Notes: generated by a model from the letters alone, not told the origin. Shown: positions 32,630-40,914, counted from the first letter of the stretch. The stretch is DNA of 53,824 nt from Alistipes sp. (GCA_017465605.1 JAFTVW010000025.1:1-53824), one strand, 5' to 3'. Numbers and translations: made by a program.

Positions 32630-33657
32630 TAATGACAGTATTGCTGGCGGCGGCAGCAACAATAATCTTGTTGGAGGTAATCTACACCTCACGCATTATC
32701 GCAGCAGAGCGTCGGCAGCAACTACTTGCCGACCGAAGTATTGGTTGCCACTCTTCGCTGGGGTGGGTGGGGTGTTCTGTGATATGCCATAGAGCAACCG
32801 ATGTAGCCCAAATCGAAAATCTGCTTCGCACAGAATACGACAGATATGAGGTGATAGCGATAATAGATGCAGAGGTTTATGGTGAACTTTTTTCGGAAAT
32901 TGTGTCACGATATCGACTTCTTGAATTGGATAGGCCAAAGCATCAATCCGAAACCGATGCAAAGATTCGGAGGCTTTATCGCTCGGGGCAACGACGTTAC
33001 CGGCATCTTGTGTTGCTCGACATTCAGCAGAATGTGGAAATGTACGATGCTATGAACTGCGCATTGGAGGTTACATCGTATAATTATGTGATACCGATAA
33101 AAGGCGGTTATTATCTGCGACAACACGCAATCGAGAGCATAGCAATTCTACTCTCCGATGACTCGGAGCAGAATATCGAGCTGCTGGAATCGCTCGGCAA
33201 TCCTTCGTGTCAGATTTTTCGTTATGATACGGTGATAGCAAGAGGGGGATTTTCCCCAAATTTGCCAGATAAGATTACACCTCGCAACACGATATACACC
33301 TACGAGACATATATTTGCAAATCTCGCGAGAGGCAATCACCCAAACCAAGCATAATAAAAGTCTCGGTGCAATTAGGCTTGATTGTCGCGATAGGACTTG
33401 CGGCAACTCTCATTGCACGCGAAGGAGATATTTTCGGCATAGGAATTTCATCAGGGAGTGAGCCTGCAATCAATACAGAAGCGGCCAAATATATTTTGAT
33501 AATATGTGCCATCGCCACCATAGCTATCACCTTGCGGGCCATTGCAACATATCAAATCGTGGCAAGTGGAACAGCAAAATGTGCCGTTAGGTCTATGTTA
33601 TGTTATTTTCGTCGCTTGACAGCATTTTTTTTGCGTCGAAAATTTATTGTTTCATAA
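32611..33657 (+). CDS. GT2-like membrane protein lacking the usual catalytic acids
   Basis: 348 residues from ATG 32611; a second ATG at 32632, two bases after the HEAT gene stop, is equally plausible. Layout: N-terminal membrane helix (about 8-27), a soluble domain (about 50-240), two C-terminal helices (about 248-268 and 288-310), the plan of membrane GT2 synthases. The domain reads GCSVICHR...IENLLRTEYDRYEVIAIID (like SVIIP...YEVIVVDD) and YNYVIPIKGGYYLRQHAIESI (like the DAD strand). The acids expected for nucleotide-sugar binding are replaced (IDAEV for VDDGS; IKGG for a DxD motif), so it may be inactive or act differently. Last gene of the cassette; 44 bases before cysQ. Confidence 0.65.
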   Translation: MYAIELIMTVLLAAAATIILLEVIYTSRIIAAERRQQLLADRSIGCHSSLGWVGCSVICHRATDVAQIENLLRTEYDRYEVIAIIDAEVYGELFSEIVSRYRLLELDRPKHQSETDAKIRRLYRSGQRRYRHLVLLDIQQNVEMYDAMNCALEVTSYNYVIPIKGGYYLRQHAIESIAILLSDDSEQNIELLESLGNPSCQIFRYDTVIARGGFSPNLPDKITPRNTIYTYETYICKSRERQSPKPSIIKVSVQLGLIVAIGLAATLIAREGDIFGIGISSGSEPAINTEAAKYILIICAIATIAITLRAIATYQIVASGTAKCAVRSMLCYFRRLTAFFLRRKFIVS

Positions 33658-33701
33658 ATTATGACTAACTTTACGAAAGTAATACAAAAAACCACAACCT
33701 G

Positions 33702-34559
33702 ATGATGGCAGATACTCAAATAAAGCAACACATATTGGAGCATATACTACCACAATGTTTCAATGCCGCAGTAAAAGCTGGTGCGGCAATAATGAAGATT
33801 TACAAAAACCAAGACGACTATGATATCTCGCTCAAAAGCGATATGACCCCAATCACAGTGGCCGACCGCGTGGCACACAATACAATCAAAGAGCATCTCG
33901 GTACGACCCGTATCCCTGTGCTTAGCGAGGAAGGTCGTGAGATGCGTTATGACGAGCGTCGCAATTGGGAGCTATTTCTATTGGTTGACCCTCTGGACGG
34001 CACAAAGGAGTTTATCAAGGGTAACAACGAGTTTACGGTAAATATCGCACTGCTCTACAATAATGAGTGTGTGGCATCGGTGTTGTATGTACCCTACCAC
34101 TGCAAGATGTATGTGGCGGTGAAAGAATTTGGAGCATTCCTGATTCGTGATATTGTACCACAGGAGAGCCCCAACTATCAAGGCGAACAAATCTCTCAAA
34201 TGATGGAGCGATTGCCTTTGGAGTCGGCTCGTCACGAGGGTTTCCGCGTAGCGGTGTCGCGTTCACATCAAACTCCCGAAACCCACCAACGCATTGAGCA
34301 GATGCGCCAGCAACACCCCGACTTGGAGATTGTCGAGCAAGGCAGTTCATACAAGTTCTGTTTGTTGGCCGAGGGTAGCATTGACTATTATGTGCGTACG
34401 ACCAATACCTACGAGTGGGACACTGCCGCTGGCGAGTTAATTTTGGCCGAGGCAGGAGGCTCAACACTCTCATACCCCGAAGGCGAGCCATTGCGATACA
34501 ATAAATCAGATTTGAAGAATCCTTGGTTTGAGGCCCGAAGCCACAATTGCAAAGAGTAA
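33702..34559 (+). CDS. cysQ: 3'(2'),5'-bisphosphate nucleotidase CysQ
   Basis: 285 residues of the inositol-monophosphatase superfamily. Metal site: Glu76-Glu77 (SEEG), the DPLDGT motif (96-101, in VDPLDGTKEFIKGN) and the C-terminal WDTAAGELILAEAGG. The TKEFI extension after the motif is characteristic of CysQ. It removes phosphate from 3'-phosphoadenosine 5'-phosphate left by sulfate assimilation or sulfotransfer. No sulfate genes are adjacent. Starts MMAD; either Met could be first. A -7-like TAACTTTA at 33666-33673 is one base off consensus. Followed 41 bases later by a short peptide gene. Confidence 0.93.
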   Translation: MMADTQIKQHILEHILPQCFNAAVKAGAAIMKIYKNQDDYDISLKSDMTPITVADRVAHNTIKEHLGTTRIPVLSEEGREMRYDERRNWELFLLVDPLDGTKEFIKGNNEFTVNIALLYNNECVASVLYVPYHCKMYVAVKEFGAFLIRDIVPQESPNYQGEQISQMMERLPLESARHEGFRVAVSRSHQTPETHQRIEQMRQQHPDLEIVEQGSSYKFCLLAEGSIDYYVRTTNTYEWDTAAGELILAEAGGSTLSYPEGEPLRYNKSDLKNPWFEARSHNCKE

Positions 34560-34600
34560 AAGGAAAAGATACATTTACTAACAATAAATACATTACTACT

Positions 34601-34687
34601 ATGAAACGCGAGGAAAGAAAGATTTATTCTGCACCCGAAGTCGAGATAATCGAGGTAGCAGTAGAGAAAGGTTTTGCGGGCTCTTAA
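34601..34687 (+). CDS. Second short peptide of the APE(I/V)E(V/I)IEV type
   Basis: 28 residues: MKREERKIYSAPEVE followed by IIEVAVEKGFAGS and TAA. Closely related to the 38-residue product at 29727-29843 but ends right after GFAGS, without the Gly/Asn/Trp tail. An adenine-rich stretch precedes the ATG. A terminator follows at 34717-34755, and cysQ ends 41 bases upstream, so the two may share a transcript. Either a naturally short form or a truncated copy. Function unknown. Confidence 0.6.
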   Translation: MKREERKIYSAPEVEIIEVAVEKGFAGS

Positions 34688-34716
34688 TTTACAAAAAAAG
34701 ACGAGTACTACAAATT

Positions 34717-34755
34717 AGGGGTGTTTACAGTGTTGTAACACCCCTTATTATTTGC
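34717..34755 (+). terminator. Terminator after the short peptide gene
   Basis: AGGGGTGTT (34717-34725) with AACACCCCT (34737-34745), then TATTATTT. Confidence 0.8.
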
Positions 34756-34901
34756 ACTAGATTGCAAAAAAATTCTTTATTGAGAGAGAAATTCAAAATT
34801 GGCCTGACGGGCGGGTATAAAAAATATAAACCGCCATTCTAATAGTATGCCTCGCCCCAAAGAATGACTTTGTAGCAAAGACTGTTCTTTGGAAGGCAGT
34901 A
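34756..34901. other. Left part of the 34.8-35.3 kb repeat cluster
   Basis: No gene. ATTCAAAATTG followed by GCCTGACGGGCGGG (about 34790-34815) repeats the block at 9618-9641. Then CGCCATTCT (34831-34839), a degenerate form of the CGTCATTC end, and a hairpin CCAAAGAA/TTCTTTGG (34857-34891). Confidence 0.6.
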
Positions 34902-34983
34902 AATAAGCGGTAGATTTCAACATTTTCGCATAGATGCTTATGCTATCACCGAGCGTCGGCTGATGCGAAAATATGAAATGACG
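34902..34983 (-). repeat. Palindromic intergenic repeat, copy 4
   Basis: Minus-strand reading: CGTCATTTC, arm ATATTTTCGCAT, loop with CGGTGATA, arm ATGCGAAAATG, then TTGAAATCTACCGCTTATT. Closest to copy 2. Confidence 0.7.
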
Positions 34984-35007
34984 TATATATAAATAATAAA
35001 ATAAAAA

Positions 35008-35082
35008 CGTCATTCCACATTTCTTCATTGGAGAGAGTCGGAGAAGATAATTAGTAGCTATGAAGAAATGTAGGAATCTACC
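35008..35082 (+). repeat. Palindromic intergenic repeat, copy 5
   Basis: CGTCATTCC, arm ACATTTCTTCAT, loop starting TGGAGAG (as in copy 1), arm ATGAAGAAATGT, then AGGAATCTACC. The stem is a perfect 12 bases. Confidence 0.7.
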
Positions 35083-35145
35083 TTATAATACACCACGTCC
35101 CAAAGAATGACTTGGCAGCAAGAGGTTGCTCTTTGGAAGGTCTAT

Positions 35146-35227
35146 AACAAGCGGTTGATTCCTATATTTTTACATATGCCCTAATATTTTCACCGAAGGT
35201 TGATTGATGTAAAAATAAGGAATGACG
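35146..35227 (-). repeat. Palindromic intergenic repeat, copy 6 (inverted)
   Basis: Minus-strand reading: CGTCATTCC, arm TATTTTTACAT, loop with CGGTGA, arm ATGTAAAAATA, then TAGGAATCAACCGCTTGTT. Faces copy 5 across a 63-base segment that holds the hairpin CCAAAGA/TCTTTGG (35099-35135). Confidence 0.7.
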
Positions 35228-35239
35228 GACGTACATAAG

Positions 35240-35270
35240 TATCCTGTCTAACTCAATGTTAGACAGGATA
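35240..35270. terminator. Perfect 13-base inverted repeat, terminator-like
   Basis: TATCCTGTCTAAC (35240-35252) with GTTAGACAGGATA (35258-35270). No gene runs into it from the left on the plus strand after 34687. The T-run is weak, so a role other than termination is possible. Confidence 0.5.
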
Positions 35271-35277
35271 TTTAGTT

Positions 35278-35305
35278 AATTTTGAATTTTGAATTTTGAA
35301 TTTTG
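35278..35305 (+). repeat. Four tandem copies of AATTTTG
   Basis: Perfect heptamer repeats. The third copy supplies the -33 TTG of the promoter for the dipeptidyl peptidase gene. The reverse form occurs at 9597-9628 and once at 34789. Confidence 0.8.
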
Positions 35306-35325
35306 GATTTCAATAAGTAACTTTG
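35296..35325 (+). promoter_or_regulatory. Promoter of the dipeptidyl peptidase III gene
   Basis: TTG 35296-35298, 19 bases, TAACTTTG 35318-35325; fixes the start codon at 35359 rather than the in-frame TTG at 35323. Confidence 0.75.
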
Positions 35326-35358
35326 GCACAAAATATTCAAACTCAGAACGAAGAAACT

Positions 35359-37398
35359 ATGAAAAAGAGTATCACAATCTTAACTGCGACAATTATGACA
35401 CTATCGCTTTCTATGCTCTCGTCGTGCCAGCAAAAGGCCACCGTTGAAGAGCCTCAAACACAGCCACAGGGTTGGATTATCGACCGATTTGACGATATAA
35501 AGGTGCTTCGATATGAAGTACCGGGTTTTGAGAATCTGCCTTTGCAGCAAAAGATGCTCATCTACTATTTGAGTGAGGCTACAAAGTGCGGTCGAGACAT
35601 CTTGTTTGACCAGAATTTCAAATACAACCTTACTGTACGTCGTGCTTTGGAGACAATCTACTCAAAATACGATGGCGACCGCTCGGCTAAGGAGTTTGTG
35701 GCAATGGAGAAGTATTTGAAGAAGGTGTGGTTTGCAAATGGTATTCACCACCACTACTCAAACGACAAATTCCGCGCTGAATTCCCTCGCGAGTGGTTTG
35801 AGAAAATGCTCGACAAGTGGGTTGACACAAAGGAGTTGCCAATCGAGAAGAGCGAATTATGCAACATTATCTTCGACGAGAAGCTTTACGCATCACGCCT
35901 TAATCAGACCGATGGTGTGGATATGGTCACCGAGTCGGCCTGCAACTACTACGAGGGTGTAACGATGAAAGAAGTGGAGGATTTCTACGCAGCAATGGTT
36001 GACGAGAAAGACCCAAAGCCCATATCTTATGGTTTGAACTCAAAGCTCACAAAGGACGAGAAGGGCAATATCGTTGAGCGCACTTGGAAATTAGGGGGCA
36101 TGTACTCTGACGCTATCCAGCAGATTATTTTCTGGTTGGAGAAGGCACAGCAGGTAGCCGAAGAGCCTCAAAAGAGTATTATTGGAGCTTTGATTAACTA
36201 CTATCGTACGGGTGATTTGCGCGAATTCGACCGCTACAATATTTTGTGGGTGAGCGACAACACTTCAAACGTCGATTTTGTGAATGGCTTTATCGAGGAC
36301 TACGGTGACCCTTTGGGCCGCAAAGCATCGTGGGAGGGTACTGTGAATTTTATGGACAGCACCGCTTGCCGACGTACTCAAATCATCTCGGCCAACGCTC
36401 AGTGGTTCGAGGATAATGCCCCTATTAACCCTGCATTCCGCAAGAAGGAGGTGAAGGGCGTATCGGCTAAGGTTATCACCGTTGCTATGTTGGGTGGAGA
36501 TTGCTACCCCGCAACACCTATCGGAATCAATCTTCCAAATGCCGATTGGATTCGTAAAGAGTACGGCTCAAAATCGGTAACCATAGACAACATCACCTAC
36601 GCATACGACAAAGCTGCTCAGGGCAACGGCTTCAACGAGGAGTTTATGCTCCGCGAGGAGGACCGCGCACGTATCAAGGAGTTTGGCAAGTTGGGAGATG
36701 ACCTGCACACAGATTTGCACGAGTGCTTGGGTCACGGCTCAGGACAGTTGGCACCAGGTGTAAAGGGTGGCGAATTAAAAAGCTACACCTCAACATTGGA
36801 GGAGACCCGCGCCGACCTATTTGGACTCTACTATTTGGGCGACCCAAAGATGGTGGAGATTGGTTTGATTCCTTCGCTCGATGTTGCAAAGGCTCAATAT
36901 GCCGACTACATTATGAACGGTATGATGACCCAGTTCTCACGAATCGAACTTGGCAAGAACGTGGAAGAGTCGCATATGCGTAACCGCAAGCTCATCGCAG
37001 AGTGGTGCTACGAGAAGGGTAAGAAGCAGAATGTAATTGAGTGGGTGAAGAAAGATGGCAAATCATATATCGTAGTGAACGATTTCGATGCTCTGCGTAA
37101 ACTCTTTGGTGAACTTCTTTTCGAGGTACAGCGAATCAAGTCAACAGGCGACTACGAGGCTGGCCGTAAATTGGTGGAGGATTATGCCGTTAAGATTGAT
37201 TACGACCTTCACAAAGAGGTATTGGAGCGTTATGGCAAATTGGGCATTGAGCCTTATAGCGGATTTGTGAATCCCGACTATGAACTTGTTGAGAAGGACG
37301 GCAAGGTGGTTGATGTAAAACTTGTTTACAAATACAACTACACGGAGCAGATGATGGAGTACTCAACAAAATATTCGTTCCTTCCATCAATTAATTAA
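35359..37398 (+). CDS. Dipeptidyl peptidase III (M49) lipoprotein
   Basis: 679 residues from ATG 35359. Lipoprotein signal (SLSMLSSC with QQK after it), so it is exported and anchored. The M49 zinc motif HECLGH (454-459) and the downstream EETRAD (481-486, supplying the third ligand Glu482) are both intact. M49 enzymes release dipeptides from the N-terminus of short peptides. Family length is normal. Bacteroidetes members are sometimes mislabelled as dihydrofolate reductase. Single-gene unit with own promoter and terminator. Confidence 0.93.
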   Translation: MKKSITILTATIMTLSLSMLSSCQQKATVEEPQTQPQGWIIDRFDDIKVLRYEVPGFENLPLQQKMLIYYLSEATKCGRDILFDQNFKYNLTVRRALETIYSKYDGDRSAKEFVAMEKYLKKVWFANGIHHHYSNDKFRAEFPREWFEKMLDKWVDTKELPIEKSELCNIIFDEKLYASRLNQTDGVDMVTESACNYYEGVTMKEVEDFYAAMVDEKDPKPISYGLNSKLTKDEKGNIVERTWKLGGMYSDAIQQIIFWLEKAQQVAEEPQKSIIGALINYYRTGDLREFDRYNILWVSDNTSNVDFVNGFIEDYGDPLGRKASWEGTVNFMDSTACRRTQIISANAQWFEDNAPINPAFRKKEVKGVSAKVITVAMLGGDCYPATPIGINLPNADWIRKEYGSKSVTIDNITYAYDKAAQGNGFNEEFMLREEDRARIKEFGKLGDDLHTDLHECLGHGSGQLAPGVKGGELKSYTSTLEETRADLFGLYYLGDPKMVEIGLIPSLDVAKAQYADYIMNGMMTQFSRIELGKNVEESHMRNRKLIAEWCYEKGKKQNVIEWVKKDGKSYIVVNDFDALRKLFGELLFEVQRIKSTGDYEAGRKLVEDYAVKIDYDLHKEVLERYGKLGIEPYSGFVNPDYELVEKDGKVVDVKLVYKYNYTEQMMEYSTKYSFLPSIN

Positions 37399-37405
37399 TC
37401 GCAAC

Positions 37406-37445
37406 AAGTGCCGCTGCCACAAGGAAGGTGTGCGGCACTTTTTTA
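37406..37445 (+). terminator. Terminator of the dipeptidyl peptidase III gene
   Basis: AAGTGCCGC (37406-37414) with GCGGCACTT (37432-37440) and TTTT after it. Confidence 0.85.
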
Positions 37446-37555
37446 TTCCCACGACACTACTTTATTGCTTCAATACACCCTTTTCTCCCCCGCACACAAA
37501 ATTTGCCACCAAACTAAGGGCATAGTCATAACCTAAGAACATAAAAAAGAATACT

Positions 37556-38161
37556 ATGATTAAAAAATTATCACTTTGGGTTTTCTCGGCCGACTCATTC
37601 GCAAGCGAGCGCAGAAGCCTCACGCTTTTGGCTCTGAGAATATTTGCAGGCCTACTGATGATTCCATACGGAGTAAGTAAAATCGAGCGTTACGACGAAC
37701 TTGCAGTAGAGTTCTTCGGTGACCCGATAGGATTGGGTATGGAGCCCTCGCTAATACTCACTATTGCAGCGCAGATAGGATTCAGTATCTTCCTAATCTT
37801 AGGTTTGCAAACCCGAATTATGGCAATTCTGCTGGCATTCCATATGGCCGTTGCCACCAAATATCACTTCTTCGACCCATTTTTCACTAAGGCTCTGCCA
37901 TTGCTATTCTTGGGTATTTATATCTTCATTGTTGCACTTGGTGCAGGAAAATACTCGGTAGATGCTTTGTGTCTAAATGGACATATCAAAACTGCAACGT
38001 GGCGAAGCAGAGAGTGGTGTTATCTGCTGATAGTTGGGTTGTCGTTTGTGGCTATGTGGTTTACGTTTGCAAACACATTCTCAGGGGTTGTATCGTATAT
38101 CGTACTTGCACTCTGCGCGGTTGCAATGACGTGGGCATATATTGACTCAAAGGATAAATAG
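37556..38161 (+). CDS. DoxX-like membrane protein
   Basis: 201 residues with about five membrane helices. The N-terminal LALRIFAGLLMIPYGVSKIERY and the later FLILGLQTRIMAILLAFHMAVATKYHF follow the DoxX/SURF4-like pattern (helix with G-x-x-K, then a His in the third helix). Members are poorly characterised; some take part in quinone or thiosulfate metabolism or redox stress. No partner gene adjacent. The 150 bases upstream hold no consensus promoter. Confidence 0.75.
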   Translation: MIKKLSLWVFSADSFASERRSLTLLALRIFAGLLMIPYGVSKIERYDELAVEFFGDPIGLGMEPSLILTIAAQIGFSIFLILGLQTRIMAILLAFHMAVATKYHFFDPFFTKALPLLFLGIYIFIVALGAGKYSVDALCLNGHIKTATWRSREWCYLLIVGLSFVAMWFTFANTFSGVVSYIVLALCAVAMTWAYIDSKDK

Positions 38162-38317
38162 TTTTTCGGCCATACCCCAACGCAGAACAAATAGTCTTGG
38201 CAAAAAACAAAACAAATCGCCTCGACAGGAGGGCTGAAATTCATCACAAAACACGAAAAGTTCGCTATATAAAGTGGACTTTTTATGTTATAGGTCGTTT
38301 TTATTGGGAGGTGAAAT

Positions 38318-38346
38318 TTGTTTATCAAAATAATTATATAACTTTG
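38318..38346 (+). promoter_or_regulatory. Promoter of panCD
   Basis: TTG 38318-38320, 18 bases, TAACTTTG 38339-38346; leader about 42 bases. Confidence 0.7.
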
Positions 38347-38394
38347 CGCTGTAATGAGTGCGCACACAAACTGCGGCTCTTATTTGACTGATAA

Positions 38395-39231
38395 ATGAAG
38401 ACATTTACAAAAGTAAGCGAGTTGAGAGAGGCTCTCTCGGCTGTAAATCGCGAAGATATTGGATTTGTACCCACAATGGGTGCTTTGCACGCTGGCCACC
38501 GTTCATTGGTCGAGAAGGCCCGCAAGGAGTGCAAGGTGGTAGTGGTTAGTGTATTTGTAAACCCCACTCAATTTAACGATAAAACAGATTTAAGAAACTA
38601 CCCCCGTACCCCCGAGGCCGACACCGCTCTTTTGGAGGCAGCTGGTGCTGATTATGTGTTGATGCCATCGGTCGAGGAGGTATATCCAGAGCCCGACACC
38701 AGAGTATTTGATTTTGGTCAGATTGACAAGGTGATGGAGGGTGCAACTCGCCCCGGCCACTTCAACGGTGTGGCTCAGGTTGTGAGCCGCCTGTTCGATA
38801 TGGTAAATCCTGCGAAGGCTTATTTCGGAGAGAAGGACTTTCAGCAGATTGCCGTCATTAAGGCTATGGTTGAGCAGTTGGGTTTGGAGGTTGAGATTGT
38901 GGAGTGCCCAATTATCCGCGACACCGATGGATTAGCACTCTCATCACGCAACACTCTGCTTGACAAGGCTCACCGCATTGCTGCCCCTCACATTTACGAG
39001 GTTTTGAAACAATGCGCCGCAAAATCGGCCGAGATGACTCCTTCACAGCTTACCGAGTGGGTTGTAAGCGAAGTGGAGCAGAATCCACTTCTGAAAGTTA
39101 TATATTTTCAGGCTGTTGATGCCTTGTCGATGCAACAGGTATCAACGTGGGAGCAGAGCCCCCGCGTGCAGGGTTGCATAGCCGTACAAGCAGGAGATAT
39201 CAGACTCATCGATAACGTAAAAATAAAGTAA
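38395..39231 (+). CDS. panC: Pantoate--beta-alanine ligase
   Basis: 278 residues. ATP-binding and substrate motifs: [19 protein letters not shown] (HxGH type, about 23-41), [38 protein letters not shown] and LALSSRN. Joins pantoate and beta-alanine to make pantothenate. Followed after 4 bases by panD, which makes the beta-alanine, so the pair form one functional unit. panB is not in the window. Confidence 0.97.
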   Translation: MKTFTKVSELREALSAVNREDIGFVPTMGALHAGHRSLVEKARKECKVVVVSVFVNPTQFNDKTDLRNYPRTPEADTALLEAAGADYVLMPSVEEVYPEPDTRVFDFGQIDKVMEGATRPGHFNGVAQVVSRLFDMVNPAKAYFGEKDFQQIAVIKAMVEQLGLEVEIVECPIIRDTDGLALSSRNTLLDKAHRIAAPHIYEVLKQCAAKSAEMTPSQLTEWVVSEVEQNPLLKVIYFQAVDALSMQQVSTWEQSPRVQGCIAVQAGDIRLIDNVKIK

Positions 39232-39235
39232 AGTT

Positions 39236-39589
39236 ATGCTTATTGAGGTATTAAAGTCGAAGATTCATCGCGTCAGAGTTACTCAGGCGAATCTTAACTA
39301 TGTGGGCAGTATCACCATTGACGAGGATTTGATGGACGCCGCAGGTATGATTGAAGGCGAGAAAGTTCAGATACTCGACATCAATAACGGTGAGCGCTTG
39401 GAGACCTACATTATCAAGGGCGAGCGTGGAACAGGTTGCATCTGCCTTAATGGAGCTGCTGCTCGCAAAGTACAGGTTGACGATTTGGTTATCATCGTGT
39501 CGTATGCCTTGATGGATTTCGAGGAGGCCAAGCAATTTAAGCCCTCGGTGATTTTCCCCGACTCTGCAACAAACCGACTTGTAAAATAA
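39236..39589 (+). CDS. panD: Aspartate 1-decarboxylase
   Basis: 117 residues. Pyruvoyl enzyme made by self-cleavage at Gly24-Ser25 (NYVGSITID). Other family features: [15 protein letters not shown] at the start and the [18 protein letters not shown] segment (about 62-79), corresponding to the [15 protein letters not shown] motif. Converts aspartate to beta-alanine for PanC. Confidence 0.97.
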   Translation: MLIEVLKSKIHRVRVTQANLNYVGSITIDEDLMDAAGMIEGEKVQILDINNGERLETYIIKGERGTGCICLNGAAARKVQVDDLVIIVSYALMDFEEAKQFKPSVIFPDSATNRLVK

Positions 39590-39693
39590 CCACACGACCA
39601 AAAGTCGTGAATGATTATTATAGTCCCTAAAATTATCCACACAATAAGTGTGGTAGGGTAAGAATATTGCAACTACCATCGTAAATTAGGTTT

Positions 39694-40170
39694 ATGGAGA
39701 TACTTATTGCAATATGTGCCATATTGTGCGGCATCATAGGAGTTTTGGGAGCTGTACTCCCCGTACTACCGGGTCCTGCATTGTCGTTTATCGGAATGGT
39801 GTTGGCCTATTTCAACGGAGGAGATACCATAACCGAGCGAATGCTTTGGATTTGGGGTGTTATCACAATTGTCATTTCGATTCTTGATTACATCTTACCC
39901 GGATATTTCAGCAAAGTATTTGGAGGTACAAAGGCTGGTATCACAGGAGCTACGATAGGAGTATTTGCAGGGTTGTTTTTAGGCCCACTCGGTATTATCA
40001 TCGGCCCATTTGCGGGTGCAGTCATTGGAGAACTGCTTCACGAAAAACAAAATCTCGAAAAGGCTATCGCTGTTGGCTTCGGCTCGCTTATATCGTTTTT
40101 GGTTGGCTCAGGATTGAAACTTATCGTAACGGGATTTATGCTATACTACATCATTGCAGATGTATTTTAA
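39694..40170 (+). CDS. DUF456-family membrane protein
   Basis: 158 residues with four to five hydrophobic segments and Gly-rich turns: GVLGAVLPVLPGPALSFIGM near the start, and GGTKAGITGATIGVFAGLF followed by GPFAGAVIGEL. This pattern fits DUF456 proteins, which have no known function. The 104 bases between panD and this gene hold two small hairpins, CACGAC/GTCGTG at 39592-39608 and CCACAC/GTGTGG at 39640-39657. Terminator-like hairpin downstream at 40218-40264. Confidence 0.85.
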   Translation: MEILIAICAILCGIIGVLGAVLPVLPGPALSFIGMVLAYFNGGDTITERMLWIWGVITIVISILDYILPGYFSKVFGGTKAGITGATIGVFAGLFLGPLGIIIGPFAGAVIGELLHEKQNLEKAIAVGFGSLISFLVGSGLKLIVTGFMLYYIIADVF

Positions 40171-40217
40171 TGCAGATTGCGATATTGCAGAGAAAGAAAG
40201 TAATGATGCAAAAATAG

Positions 40218-40264
40218 ATATTGCCCAGAAGGTTATCAAAGAAACCCTCTGGGCAATATTTTTG
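40218..40264. terminator. Bidirectional terminator between convergent genes
   Basis: ATATTGCCCAGA (40218-40229) with TCTGGGCAATAT (40248-40259), then TTTTTG. Confidence 0.85.
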
Positions 40265-40281
40265 TATGGTGATACGTATTC

Positions 40282-40890
40282 TTAAAACTCCAAAGCGTAA
40301 ACCTCACGAAGCACTCGCTCCAACTCCTGCGCCCCCACGAACTGTACCGCCTCCATACCAACAGCCTTAGCTCCCGCCACATTGTCGGCATTATCGTCGA
40401 TAAACAACGACTCCTCGGCTTGCAACGAATAGCGTTGAAGTAAACAGCGATAAATAGCAGAATCGGGTTTTAACAGATGCTCATCAGCCGAAACCACCAT
40501 ACCATCAAACTCGCTGAAAACAGGATACGAATCACGAATCATATAAAAGGTCTCGGCCGACCAATTGGTAAGACCATAGATTTTATATCCAGCAGATTTT
40601 AGGCGACGCAGAATATCGACACTACCCTCAATCTGCCCATTCATCATCTCAATCCATCGCGAGTGATAAATCTCAATAGCCTCACTCCACTCTGGAAATT
40701 CGCTTTGAAGCTCGGCTATACCCTCGGCAAAAGGTTTTCCTGCGTCCATCTGGATATTCCAAGAGTAGCGACAGACATTCTCCAAAAACCAATCTGCTTT
40801 TTCGCGACTACCAAAGTATTTGTCGTAAAGGTAATGTGGATTCCAATCCACCAACACCCCTCCAAAGTCGAAAACTACATTCTTTATCAT
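40282..40890 (-). CDS. HAD-superfamily (subfamily IA) phosphatase
   Basis: 202 residues. The four HAD motifs are visible: DFGGVLVDW (motif I with the nucleophile Asp), LTNWS (motif II), LKPD (motif III Lys) and FIDDNADN (motif IV). A helical cap lies between motifs I and II, as in subfamily IA and the YihX type. Probably a small-molecule phosphatase; substrate unknown. The start is 24 bases before the end of the ClC gene on the same strand, so likely co-transcribed. Confidence 0.9.
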   Translation of the reverse strand: MIKNVVFDFGGVLVDWNPHYLYDKYFGSREKADWFLENVCRYSWNIQMDAGKPFAEGIAELQSEFPEWSEAIEIYHSRWIEMMNGQIEGSVDILRRLKSAGYKIYGLTNWSAETFYMIRDSYPVFSEFDGMVVSADEHLLKPDSAIYRCLLQRYSLQAEESLFIDDNADNVAGAKAVGMEAVQFVGAQELERVLREVYALEF

Positions 40891-40914
40891 ATGGTTATTG
40901 AGTTATAGTAGTCA

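Noticed and set aside
34033-34593. 186-codon minus-strand open frame
   Set aside because: Antisense to cysQ; composition is Pro/Arg/Cys-rich and no promoter is present.
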